Shown in pieces: positions 42,121 to 50,039 of a DNA stretch of 64,000 nucleotides. The notes beneath the pieces are model-generated. The model was not told where the DNA came from and searched no databases. It saw nothing but the letters and a program-made list of their open reading frames with translations. The position numbers and the translations under genes were made by a program. The stretch is from the NCBI GenBank assembly GCA_965247635.1, contig CBDFHJ010000010.1:434001-498000 (forward strand). Direction: 5' to 3'. Within the stretch, counting starts at the first letter, position 1. The number at the start of each line of letters is the position of its first letter. The DNA is from CBDFHJ01 sp965247635 (GTDB lineage: Bacteria; Chloroflexota; Dehalococcoidia; Lucifugimonadales; Australimonadaceae).

Positions 42121-42282
42121 TTAGGACGACCGGGGGCCGGTGTAGTTACCGGAGGCTACGAGGTCAAGCTGCGCCATCAGCTCGGTCGTCTCTCCCTTGG
42201 AGAGCATTCCCCGCGCGTTGCTATTCGCGTGTGCATTCCGGACCAGGCAACGGATAGCGGCCTGGGCGCCGGTCAACGTCAT
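42121..42282 (-). CDS. 53-residue viral protein
   Basis: A short gene with the product MTLTGAQAAIRCLVRNAH followed by a helical middle and ending TGPRSS. CAGGAG lies 8-9 nt before the ATG, spacing to the next gene is 4 bp, and the frame is free of stops across the gap, so it is likely real despite its size. No family recognised; it could be a regulator or a small virion protein. Confidence 0.5.
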   Translation of the reverse strand: MTLTGAQAAIRCLVRNAHANSNARGMLSKGETTELMAQLDLVASGNYTGPRSS

Positions 42283-42295
42283 GGTGCACTACTCC

Positions 42296-42313
42296 TGTGA
42301 TGTATGTGATGTA
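42296..42313. repeat. 9-bp tandem repeat before the 53-residue gene
   Basis: TGTGATGTA occurs twice with no gap, directly upstream of the ribosome site. Together with an imperfect CGCAT/ATGCG palindrome at about 42336-42346 it could form an operator. Confidence 0.45.
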
Positions 42314-42348
42314 CAGCACTACATCCGGTATACGCGCATTATGCGTAC

Positions 42349-42369
42349 GCGTGTTCTGAATTAGTCAAG
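42349..42369 (-). promoter_or_regulatory. Viral intergenic motif, copy 2 (-35-like)
   Basis: Minus strand: CTTGACTAATTCAGAACAC, matching the motif at 40603-40623. A CATAAT box stands 19 bp downstream. It starts 13 bp after the stop codon of the preceding zinc-finger gene and is followed by a small hairpin, the same arrangement as copy 1. Confidence 0.55.
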
Positions 42370-42381
42370 AGGGGGGTCGGG

Positions 42382-42723
42382 TTACTGCGGGCGCCGGGGG
42401 TACGGCGTACCGGGCGGGACGTAGCCTTTGAACTCGTCGCGGGGGACGCGCTTCGGGCGGCCTGGGCCGTAGAGGTCCATCGGTATGAGGCGGGGCGCGG
42501 CGGTGGGCCGGTTGCGGGGCCGCCAGTAGTGGTACTTCCGAGCGCACGCTGGACATTGCCACGGCCAGTCCGTCCGGTCGGCGGCCCGGACCGGCGCCCC
42601 GACCAGGCCGTGCCACTCACACCACCGGCAGGTGAACGTGAAATAGTCGTATGCCTCCATCCGCTGCGCCTGTGGATTCCAGCCGTCCCCGGTGGAGAGG
42701 TACTTACCGGCGCTCGCTACCAT
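42382..42723 (-). CDS. Small zinc-finger viral protein
   Basis: A 113-residue protein with two Cys pairs, CRWC (about residue 32) and CPAC (about residue 57), flanked by aromatic residues (EAYDYFTFT, then KYHYWRPRN). This is a treble-clef or zinc-ribbon pattern. The C-terminus is Pro- and Arg-rich. Its start overlaps the previous zinc-ribbon frame by 20 bp. A nucleic-acid-binding regulator is likely but unproven. Confidence 0.55.
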   Translation of the reverse strand: MVASAGKYLSTGDGWNPQAQRMEAYDYFTFTCRWCEWHGLVGAPVRAADRTDWPWQCPACARKYHYWRPRNRPTAAPRLIPMDLYGPGRPKRVPRDEFKGYVPPGTPYPRRPQ

Positions 42724-43075
42724 GGGTTACTCCTTGTCGCCGGGCCACCTGCAACCCATACCACGGCCATTTCTTCAGGAGGTGGGTCGTTGAGAAGAGC
42801 CGCCGCTTGCAGTATGGGCAGTGCGCATCTCGTAGCCGTGTAGGGAGTGGCTTTCTGGCTCTCCACCTATAGGCTGTCCGGCAATGGCGGCACTTGCCCT
42901 GGAGAGTGCGCGGGGAGCCTATCTCGTGGGGATACGGCTCGGGCATGGCGGCAGCTATATAGGACAACCTAATAAGGCACTTGTCACACCATGCTCGAAA
43001 GTTGCCATGCTCATCGCAGACTATTTACTTCCTATCGAGAAGTGTGCGTTGATGGTCGATTTGGGTAGTAGTCAT
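42704..43075 (-). pseudogene. Zinc-ribbon viral protein interrupted by an in-frame stop
   Basis: The ATG at 43075 has a strong AGGAGG 6 nt upstream and opens MTTTQIDHQRTLLDRK, then TAA (43025-43027). The same frame continues without further stops for 106 codons, with Cys/His pairs on both sides of the later ATG: VCDEHGNFRAWCDKC, then CRHC and CPYC. The part from 42946 could be translated alone but has no ribosome site. The simplest reading is a zinc-ribbon gene with a nonsense mutation. Readthrough or a separate leader peptide are alternatives. Confidence 0.5.
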
Positions 43076-43193
43076 CGGGAACCTCCTGTTCTGCAAGCGG
43101 TGGCAACAAAGCTCTGAGTTCTTGTAAGGAGGTATATAGCACCTCCAAACAAAGGTTCCGTTGTTTGGTGAACGGAGGCGGGAGGTTACGTCA

Positions 43194-44544
43194 ATAGGTG
43201 TGTAAACGACATCAGGCGGCGACCTTCTCAGCCGTTGATTCAATGGCGATTCCATCCGCATACTGTGCACCGAGATAGACGTCTTCGATCAACTCAGGGG
43301 CCTTCAGACGCCTGAAGCGCTGTTCGGCGACCATCAACATTTTCCAGATCACCGCTATCGCCCGATCGACCCTCTTATAGCGCTTGGCGGCATCGGTCCG
43401 AAGCCTGAGGGCCGCGAAGGGTGATTCTACCGGGTTCGTCGTGCGAAGGTGCCCCCAGTGCTCCTTTGGGAAGTCATAGAAGGTGACCATGCGGTCCCAG
43501 TCCCGCTCCAAGGCCTCTGAGGCCGCCTCGTAGGAATGGTCGCCGCACCACCTGGTGAACACCGTCCTGAGCCGCTCAGCCTCTGTCCGAGTCGGCGCGT
43601 AGGGGATAGTACGCAGCATGAGCTTGGCCTGGTCCTGTTGTCGCTTTGGAAGCTTGGCGAGCACGTTTACGATCTTGTGGTTCCAGCAGCGTTGCTCTGC
43701 CGCCTGCGGATAGACGTTGCGCAGAGCTCCCCAGATGCCCAGGTGTCCGTCCCCAACCACCAGCCTCGGGCACTCCAGCCCGCGGCGCCTCATGTCCCTG
43801 AGCACATCGGACCAGTTCTCTGTGGACTCCCTGTATCCGGGAACAGCGCTCACCACCACCTTGCTCCCGTCGCTCAGGGCCGCCACCACCAGTACTGCCG
43901 CCTTCTCCTTCTCAAGACCAGCCTTGACGTAGACTCCATCCACCCACATGTAGACCACTTCCAGGTCATCTAGGGGCCGGCTGCGCCATTGGGCAAGCTC
44001 ATCGTTCCACTTGGACTTCAACCGGGCCACCGTGCTCGCCGATACCGGTGCGTCCTCTCCCAGCAGCCCCCGCAAAGCCAGATCGGAGTCGCCTTCGGAT
44101 AGACCGTGCAGGTACAGCTCGGGGATCAACTCAGCAACCTTCCTGGTCCTGTTGACGAACAGCGGCAGCAGCCGGCTCTCGAACTGCTCCTCGGTATCGC
44201 GGACTCGCGGCCGCCTCAGCTGTATCGTTCCCGAACTCAGCGTAAGCCTCCGGGCTCTGCCGTATCCGTTCCGATAGCCGGTATCGTTGTCCGAGTCGGA
44301 TCTGAGCGCCGACTTCGCCCTTCCCAGAAACGCCGTCACCTCCTCCTCCAGCAACTCCTGGATCAGCCTCTGGACCTGGCTTCGCACCCAATCCTCCAAC
44401 TGCTCCCACTCCGGCCTTGACTCCGACCTACTCTCAGTGCTTTCCTTCCTCATGGGCGGTCTATCTCCTCTCTTGGGCCTCGAGCCCGTGTTGTTCAGAG
44501 AGAGGGTACACCGCCTGACTGCTTACACACTTTTTGAAGATACC
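43194..44544 (-). mobile_element. IS256-family insertion sequence, complete copy A
   Basis: A 1351-bp element. One end reads GGTTACGTCAATAGGTGTG and the other, read inward, GGTATCTTCAAAAAGTGTG, giving imperfect inverted ends that share GTGTGTAA. It contains one intact transposase gene. No target duplication can be recognised because fragment B abuts the right end. Other copies lie at 52129-53474 (near complete) and as fragments at 44547, 51168 and 51667. Confidence 0.9.
43212..44453 (-). CDS. IS256-family transposase (mutator-type DDE)
   Basis: A 413-residue transposase. The DDE triad is visible: Asp in YMWVDGVYVKAG, Asp in LVVGDGHLGIWG and Glu in TTNPVESPF, with the C/H region RCWNHKIVNVLAKLPK between the second Asp and the Glu. 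The N-terminal region (EWEQLEDWVRSQVQRLIQEL) is the DNA-binding part. Full length for the family, so potentially active. Confidence 0.95.
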   Translation of the reverse strand: MRKESTESRSESRPEWEQLEDWVRSQVQRLIQELLEEEVTAFLGRAKSALRSDSDNDTGYRNGYGRARRLTLSSGTIQLRRPRVRDTEEQFESRLLPLFVNRTRKVAELIPELYLHGLSEGDSDLALRGLLGEDAPVSASTVARLKSKWNDELAQWRSRPLDDLEVVYMWVDGVYVKAGLEKEKAAVLVVAALSDGSKVVVSAVPGYRESTENWSDVLRDMRRRGLECPRLVVGDGHLGIWGALRNVYPQAAEQRCWNHKIVNVLAKLPKRQQDQAKLMLRTIPYAPTRTEAERLRTVFTRWCGDHSYEAASEALERDWDRMVTFYDFPKEHWGHLRTTNPVESPFAALRLRTDAAKRYKRVDRAIAVIWKMLMVAEQRFRRLKAPELIEDVYLGAQYADGIAIESTAEKVAA

Positions 44545-44546
44545 CC

Positions 44547-45024
44547 CTCGCCAAGCTTCCAAAGCGACAACAGGACCAGGCCAAGCTCATGCTGCGTACT
44601 ATCCCCTACGCGCCGACTCGGACAGAGGCTGAGCGGCTCAGGACGGTGTTCACCAGGTGGTGCGGCGACCATTCCTACGAGGCGGCCTCAGAGGCCTTGG
44701 AGCGGGACTGGGACCGCATGGTCACCTTCTATGACTTCCCAAAGGAGCACTGGGGGCACCTTCGCACGACGAACCCGGTAGAATCACCCTTCGCGGCCCT
44801 CAGGCTTCGGACCGATGCCGCCAAGCGCTACAAGAGGGTCGATCGGGCGATAGCGGTGATCTGGAAAATGTTGATGGTCGCCGAACAGCGCTTCAGGCGT
44901 CTGAAGGCCCCTGAGTTGATCGAAGACGTCTATCTCGGTGCACAGTATGCGGATGGAATCGCCATTGAATCAACGGCTGAGAAGGTCGCCGCCTGATGTC
45001 GTTTACACACCTATTGACGTAACC
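44547..45024 (+). mobile_element. IS256 fragment B (transposase 3' part and one end)
   Basis: Matches the last third of copy A in the opposite orientation, from CTCGCCAAGC to the element end. It codes the C-terminal transposase from LAKLPKRQQDQAKLMLRTIPY onward (shown in part) including NPVESPF, but no start or the two Asp residues. The inner break point is the same as in fragments C1 and C2. Confidence 0.9.
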
Positions 45025-45343
45025 TCGGAGCACCCCACGCCTCAGGTGGTCTACTCACACCCCGGATGCGTCCGTGTACGCCCCCCTCAAAACAAGTGGC
45101 TGGCGCCTTTCCAGCGACTCGGCGAGGGCTTGACCACCCTTGCTGTGCATCGACCATTGGGACACCGCACGTGGGCCCAGGGCTGCACCCTGGACCCACG
45201 CCCACGCAGTCCCATGCGCTACCGGATAGGGGGCAATGGGTTTCCGACTCCCCAAATGTTGCGCATTTTCTCTTGAGGCCATTTCAAAAGTGACCGTTAT
45301 AATAGGTCAATCGCCGCACCCGTAGACCGCCATCGGAGCCCGC
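45025..45343 (+). promoter_or_regulatory. Non-coding gap with a hairpin and the dnaE promoter region
   Basis: No gene is supported. CGTGGGCCCAGGG/CCCTGGACCCACG forms an almost perfect hairpin at 45171-45200 without a T-run. TATAAT at 45298-45303 is a good -10 box; the best -35 (TTGAGG) is 19 bp upstream. The left border is the end of IS fragment B. Confidence 0.5.
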
Positions 45344-48300
45344 GTGTTCACTCACCTGCACGTCCATACCGAGTACAGCATGTTGGACGGCCTAAGCCGG
45401 ATCAACTCGCTGGTCCAGCAGGCCAAACAGCTAGGGATGACCTCTTTGGGTATCACCGACCACGGCGGCATGTACGGGGTTATCGACTTCTACTCCGCCT
45501 GCCACGAGGCCGGCATCAAGCCCATCATCGGATGCGAGATGTACGTGGCGGCTGCCACCCGCCACGACCGCCGTCCCGCAGATAAGAACCCCCACCACCT
45601 GACGGTACTCGCGCACAACAACCAGGGCTATCAAAACCTGCTCAAGCTGATCACCAAGGCCAACCTGGAAGGCTTCTACTACAGGCCTCGGGTGGACAAA
45701 GACCTCTTGGCAGAGTACCGCGAGGGCCTCGTGGTGCTTTCCGGCTGTCCCAGCGCCGAGGTCTCTCAGCTGCTTATCAACGAGGAGATGGCCAAGGCGC
45801 GGGACCTCGTCCACTGGTATCAAGAAACATTTCCCCACTACTATCTGGAGATACAGCGCCATACCGGTCTACCCTTCCAGGACACGCTCAACGCAGGACT
45901 GCTGACCCTTGCAGAGCAACTGGATATTCCGCTGATCGCCACCAACGACCTGCACTACATCCACCAAGAAGATGCTCCCTCCCAGGACATGTTGGTGTGT
46001 ATCCAGACCAACACGAACATCCACGACGAGAAGCGTCTCAAGATGTCCGATGACTCCTACTACTTGAAGGGTCCCGAGCAGATGGCGGAGCTGTTCTCAG
46101 ACCTGCCAGATGCGGTGCAAAACACACAGCGGGTCGCCGATCTGTGCGACGTGACGTTGGACTTCTCCACGCTTCATTTGCCGGAGTTCCCCGTGCCGGA
46201 GAAGGAAGACGCGGACTCCTACCTGCGCAAGTTGAGCTGGCAGGGGTTTGAGCAACGGTTCGGTAGCACCCCCACCGCCGAGAGCCGGGAGCGGCTGGAG
46301 TACGAGCTGGATGTCATTAGCCAGACCCAGTACCCCAACTACTTCCTGGTGGTCTGGGAGATCGCCAACTTTGCGAGGCAGCAGCAGATCCTGTTCGGCG
46401 TGCGGGGCAGCGCCGCCTCATCCCTGGCCCTGTACTGCCTCGGGGTCACGGAGATAGACCCCCTGGAGTACGGCTTGGTGTTTGAGCGGTTCCTCAACGT
46501 CGAGCGCAAAGAGATGCCGGACATCGACATGGACTTTCAGGATGACCGGCGGGACGAGGCTATCCGCTACGTGGTGAGGAAGTATGGCGTTGACCACGTG
46601 GCGCAGATCATCACCTTCGGCACTTTGGGCGCCAAGGCCGCCATCCGCGACGTGGGGCGCGCCCTCGCGTTGCCCTACGCCGACGTGGACCAGGTCGCCC
46701 GGATGGTCCCGGCCCGTTTGGGCGTGACCATCGACATCGCCTACGCGGAGTCAGCCGCGATGCAGGAGGCGTACACGGGTGACGAGACGCTACGCCGCCT
46801 GATCGATGCCGCACGCAAACTTGAGGGCGTCGTTCGCCACGCCAGCACCCACGCGGCGGGAGTGGTCATCTCCAAAGACCCGTTGTCGGAGCACGTACCG
46901 CTCCAGCGGCCGATCAAGGGTGAAGACCAGGGCGCCATCATGACCCAGTACTCCATGGACCCGCTGGCCAAGCTGGGACTGCTGAAGATGGACTTCCTGG
47001 GCTTGGCCAACCTGACCATCCTCAGCCTGACCCGGGACCTGGTGCGCCAGAACCGGGGGATCGATATAGATATCCAAGCTATCCCTTTGGATGACAAGCG
47101 AACCTTCGAGCTGCTCTCCTCGGGCGAGACGACCGGCCTCTTCCAGCTGGAGAGTGCCGGGGTGCGGCGCTACATCAAGGAGCTGAAACCCACGAACTTG
47201 CGTGACCTAGCCGCCATGGTAGCCCTGTACCGTCCAGGGCCCATGGACCACATCAGCACCTTTATTGATTCTAAGCACGGCCGGGTGAAGGTGAAGTACC
47301 CCCATCCCGCGCTCCAGGACATTCTGGAAGAGACGTACGGCGTTATCGTTTATCAGGACCAGGTGCTGCATATCCTCCGTGCCCTCGCCGGCTACTCGCT
47401 GGGAGAGGCGGACATCGTCCGCAAGGCGATGGGCAAGAAGATTCCCGTGCTCATGGCCCAGGAGCGTGACCGGTTCGTGGCGGGTGCCACTCACCTCGGC
47501 TACGACCCGCGGGCTGCCGAAGAGGTGTTCGACCTTATCGAGCCGTTCGCCGGCTATGCCTTCAACAAGGCCCATAGCGTGAGCTACGCGATGGTGGCCT
47601 ACTGGACGGCGTACCTGAAGGCGAACTACCAAGAAGAGTTCCTGACGTCGGTGCTCAATGCCTACCCCGGCAACACCGACAAGGTGGCTTCGGTGGCGGG
47701 GGAGTGCGCACGGCTGGGTATTCCTCTGCTCCCGCCCGACGTGGAGCACAGCCAAGCGGACTTTTCCACCGATACCGACGACCAGGGCCGGCGTGCTATT
47801 CGGTTTGGGTTGGCGGCGGTAAAGAACGTGGGCGCCGCGGCGGTGGCGGCGATGGTGGAGGCGCGCGAAGCGAAGGGCGCCTTCGGCTCGCTGGAGGAGT
47901 TCTGTCGCCGGGCGGGGCCAAGCATGGCTAACCGTCGGGTCTTGGAGAGCATGGTCAAGGCCGGCGCACTGGACTGCTTGGGTCCACGAGGCCAGCTACT
48001 GGCAGCGGTAGACGAGTTGGTGGGCTTGATTCAGAAGGAATCGGAGTTGGAACGCTCCGGCCAAGCAACTATGTTCGACCTGTTCGGGCAATCGGTGCCA
48101 ACGCCCCTGGGTGGGCTTCGACTCCAGGAGGCGTCTGAACCTTCCGTCAACGAACGGGGCCTCTGGGAACGGCAGCTGCTGGGTGTCTCCTTCTCAGGCA
48201 TATCGCTGCAACAGGTGGCCCAGGGCGCGCCCTCTGACGCCATCCTCTCTCGAAGTGACCTGGAAGAGCAGCGCACTGGTGCGCGGACCTTGGTGATTGG

Positions 48301-49060
48301 GCCCGTGTCGGCGGTCCGGCATACGTACGATAAGGAGCAACGGCCGATCGCCTTTGCGACGTTGGACCTACTCGATGGTTCGGTGGAGGTCGCGGTCTGG
48401 AGCAGAACGTACGCGGCCACGGCAGGCCTGTGGGAGCAAGGTACTATCGTTCAGGTGAACGCAACCGTGACGCGGCGCAACGATGAGGTAGGCCTTCGTT
48501 GCGAGCAGGCAGTCCCATATGCCCTACCAGAAGACCAGGACGAACCAGCAGGTCCGCCGGTGCCAGGGCCACGGATGGAAGCGTGGCCTGAAAACGGGGC
48601 AGCGACGGACCCTTCGTCAACGGCGGTTATCGAGCAGGCCAGTGTAGCCGACACTGTGTCGAGCAACGGTACCGCGGAACCGGTGATGCCGGAAAGCTCC
48701 GGGGGACACGATAATGGTCTATCGGCAGTGGCGGGCGGGGCCGTTGCTTCGGTAGACGAGAGGTCTTCCCACGAAATAAACGGAAGCTCCACGGTCGCGG
48801 CTGATGCACCCCGGAAGGTCCTTATCAATCTGACGGAGACAGACCACCCGGCGGAGGATACGTACCTGCTCCGCCAGGTCCTAGCGCTTCTGCTGGAATA
48901 CCCCGGCGCCGATAGCGTAGACCTGGTGATCTTCAGCCAGGGTGTCCGTTACCGGCTGGAGATGCCCATCATCACAACGCGCTTTTGCCCAGAGTTGGAG
49001 GCGCAGGTAGCAGAGCTGATGGGAGGGCGAGAGGCTATCAAGGTCCTGGGTCCGGCTTGA
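45344..49060 (+). CDS. dnaE: DNA polymerase III subunit alpha
   Basis: The replicative polymerase, 1238 residues, GTG start. The N-terminal PHP domain has HLHVHTEYSMLDG and ITDHGGMYG. The catalytic palm has the metal-binding Asp pair in PDIDMDFQDDRRDE. The fingers and thumb include YRPGPMDHI and YQDQVLHI, and the helix-hairpin-helix region is FAGYAFNKAHS. An OB domain lies at about 990-1060 (ARTLVIGPVSAVRHTYDKEQ). After it comes a low-complexity linker of about 100 residues rich in Ser, Gly, Glu and Ala. A short folded C-terminal domain (KVLINLTETDHPAEDTYLL) completes the protein, as in several actinobacterial and chloroflexal homologues. No proofreading exonuclease domain. Confidence 0.96.
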   Translation: MFTHLHVHTEYSMLDGLSRINSLVQQAKQLGMTSLGITDHGGMYGVIDFYSACHEAGIKPIIGCEMYVAAATRHDRRPADKNPHHLTVLAHNNQGYQNLLKLITKANLEGFYYRPRVDKDLLAEYREGLVVLSGCPSAEVSQLLINEEMAKARDLVHWYQETFPHYYLEIQRHTGLPFQDTLNAGLLTLAEQLDIPLIATNDLHYIHQEDAPSQDMLVCIQTNTNIHDEKRLKMSDDSYYLKGPEQMAELFSDLPDAVQNTQRVADLCDVTLDFSTLHLPEFPVPEKEDADSYLRKLSWQGFEQRFGSTPTAESRERLEYELDVISQTQYPNYFLVVWEIANFARQQQILFGVRGSAASSLALYCLGVTEIDPLEYGLVFERFLNVERKEMPDIDMDFQDDRRDEAIRYVVRKYGVDHVAQIITFGTLGAKAAIRDVGRALALPYADVDQVARMVPARLGVTIDIAYAESAAMQEAYTGDETLRRLIDAARKLEGVVRHASTHAAGVVISKDPLSEHVPLQRPIKGEDQGAIMTQYSMDPLAKLGLLKMDFLGLANLTILSLTRDLVRQNRGIDIDIQAIPLDDKRTFELLSSGETTGLFQLESAGVRRYIKELKPTNLRDLAAMVALYRPGPMDHISTFIDSKHGRVKVKYPHPALQDILEETYGVIVYQDQVLHILRALAGYSLGEADIVRKAMGKKIPVLMAQERDRFVAGATHLGYDPRAAEEVFDLIEPFAGYAFNKAHSVSYAMVAYWTAYLKANYQEEFLTSVLNAYPGNTDKVASVAGECARLGIPLLPPDVEHSQADFSTDTDDQGRRAIRFGLAAVKNVGAAAVAAMVEAREAKGAFGSLEEFCRRAGPSMANRRVLESMVKAGALDCLGPRGQLLAAVDELVGLIQKESELERSGQATMFDLFGQSVPTPLGGLRLQEASEPSVNERGLWERQLLGVSFSGISLQQVAQGAPSDAILSRSDLEEQRTGARTLVIGPVSAVRHTYDKEQRPIAFATLDLLDGSVEVAVWSRTYAATAGLWEQGTIVQVNATVTRRNDEVGLRCEQAVPYALPEDQDEPAGPPVPGPRMEAWPENGAATDPSSTAVIEQASVADTVSSNGTAEPVMPESSGGHDNGLSAVAGGAVASVDERSSHEINGSSTVAADAPRKVLINLTETDHPAEDTYLLRQVLALLLEYPGADSVDLVIFSQGVRYRLEMPIITTRFCPELEAQVAELMGGREAIKVLGPA

Positions 49061-49091
49061 GGCCGACACGGGAGCGAGTGATGGTGCTGGG

Positions 49092-49322
49092 GTGAAGTGG
49101 AGCGTAGCGGCTACGGCGCCCGACCAGCTCATTGCCGAGATGTGGCGGGACCTGCTGGTGGAGGCTGGGATTCCCGCGCGCCTACGCCCTGGCGATACGA
49201 CTAGCTTCCTAGGTGTGAGCCCCGTCCCGTGTCGGATCCTGGTGCCGGAGGACCTGCGGGCAAGGGCATGGGAAACCCTTTCCGAGATCCTTACCCCCGA
49301 TGAACTCGGACCGGTCGAATAA
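49092..49322 (+). CDS. DUF2007-family small protein
   Basis: A 76-residue protein of the putative signal-transducing DUF2007 type. It has a first strand (KWSVAATAPDQLIAEM), a helix, the loop AGIPARLRPGD and a second strand (PCRILVPEDLRARAWETL). GTG start, 31 bp after dnaE, perhaps cotranscribed. Function unknown in the family. Confidence 0.75.
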   Translation: MKWSVAATAPDQLIAEMWRDLLVEAGIPARLRPGDTTSFLGVSPVPCRILVPEDLRARAWETLSEILTPDELGPVE

Positions 49323-49333
49323 GGTGTGCTAGC

Positions 49334-49846
49334 CTAGCCTTTGTTGGCGTGCTCTAGGTCCAGGAGCCGTGCCTTGAGACGAAGACCCCCGCCGAACCCA
49401 TGGAGCCCGCCGTCGCTCCCGATCACTCGATGACAGGGGACCACCAGAGGGACGCGGTTACGGGCCATGGCTTGGCCGGCGGCCCTGGCCGCGGCGGGTC
49501 TGCCTGCCTGCTCCGCTAACCACCCGTAGGTCCGGGTCTCACCGGGAGGAATGGTCTGACACGCCGCCCACGCGCGCTGAAAGAAGGGCGTAGCGTCGCT
49601 CAGGTCCAGCTGGACTTCCCAATGGGACCGGTCCCCGTGTAGGTACTCTCGTACCTGCTGCCTGAACGCTTCGAACAGCTCTGGTTGCTCCGTCATCTGC
49701 TGACCGAGGTGCGCGTCGGCCAACCGCTCCATGGCCGCGTCGGGCGCCTCCTCTGGCAGGCAGGCATACCTGATGCCCTTGGCAGAACCAACTACCCCTA
49801 TCCAGCCCCAATCGGTCTGAAAAACATCGTATCCCAGCTGTGCCAT
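49334..49846 (-). CDS. ogt: Methylated-DNA-protein-cysteine methyltransferase
   Basis: Removes O6-alkyl groups from guanine by suicide transfer to its Cys. It has 170 residues. The active site is VPCHRVIGSDG and the DNA-binding helix is TIPPGETRTYGWLAEQAG. The N-terminal domain is short, of the Ogt type. The start at 49846 has GGAGG 5-6 nt upstream; an open frame continues to 49987 through repeat DNA and is rejected. Normal length. Confidence 0.93.
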   Translation of the reverse strand: MAQLGYDVFQTDWGWIGVVGSAKGIRYACLPEEAPDAAMERLADAHLGQQMTEQPELFEAFRQQVREYLHGDRSHWEVQLDLSDATPFFQRAWAACQTIPPGETRTYGWLAEQAGRPAAARAAGQAMARNRVPLVVPCHRVIGSDGGLHGFGGGLRLKARLLDLEHANKG

Positions 49847-49934
49847 GGTCCTCCTTCGCTCGATGTTACGCTCCGGCGTGGGCTTGTGCGCAGTGGCCGT
49901 GGCTGGCCTTGGGGACACCGCATATGGGTCCTCC

Positions 49935-50001
49935 GATACGCCCCGATGTGTCGGGGCTATCGAGAGTCTCGATGAGCGCAGCATCATCGGACAGGGCGAG
50001 C
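49935..50001 (-). repeat. Dispersed repeat R4 (inverted copy)
   Basis: Contains CGAGAGTCTCGATGA and GCATCATCGGACAGG, the complement of the units at 9296-9360 and 28846-28900. It separates ogt from the hemerythrin gene. Confidence 0.6.
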
Positions 50002-50039
50002 CCTGGTATCAGCGTGAAAGGCTTTGCCGGTCTCGCAGG

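Larger units (their letters stand above)
36117..43193 (-). mobile_element. Provirus remnant: structural block of a tailless, membrane-containing icosahedral virus
   Basis: About 7 kb of tightly packed minus-strand genes lie between a truncated fpg and an IS256 copy. They encode an A32/FtsK-HerA-like packaging ATPase, beta-rich capsid candidates, several small single-helix membrane proteins, a glycine-rich fibre and zinc-ribbon proteins. There is no terminase large subunit, portal, tail sheath or tape measure, so it is not a tailed phage. This set matches the PRD1-adenovirus/sphaerolipovirus-type lineage by gene logic. Integrase, replication and lysis genes are not present. The upstream side is cut by the IS, and no att repeats could be found. 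Non-coding ends: 36117-36347 carries a CGGGGG/CCCCCG hairpin; 43076-43193 leads to the IS. Confidence 0.7.

Noticed and set aside
42884..43117. 77-codon plus-strand frame
   Set aside because: Lacks a ribosome site and overlaps the zinc-ribbon frame, which has conserved Cys pairs on the other strand.
45025..45297. Coding sequence between IS fragment B and dnaE
   Set aside because: Frames on both strands are short, without ribosome sites or recognisable motifs.
49847..49987. N-terminal extension of ogt
   Set aside because: The extra codons are in repeat DNA, and a good ribosome site precedes the internal ATG.
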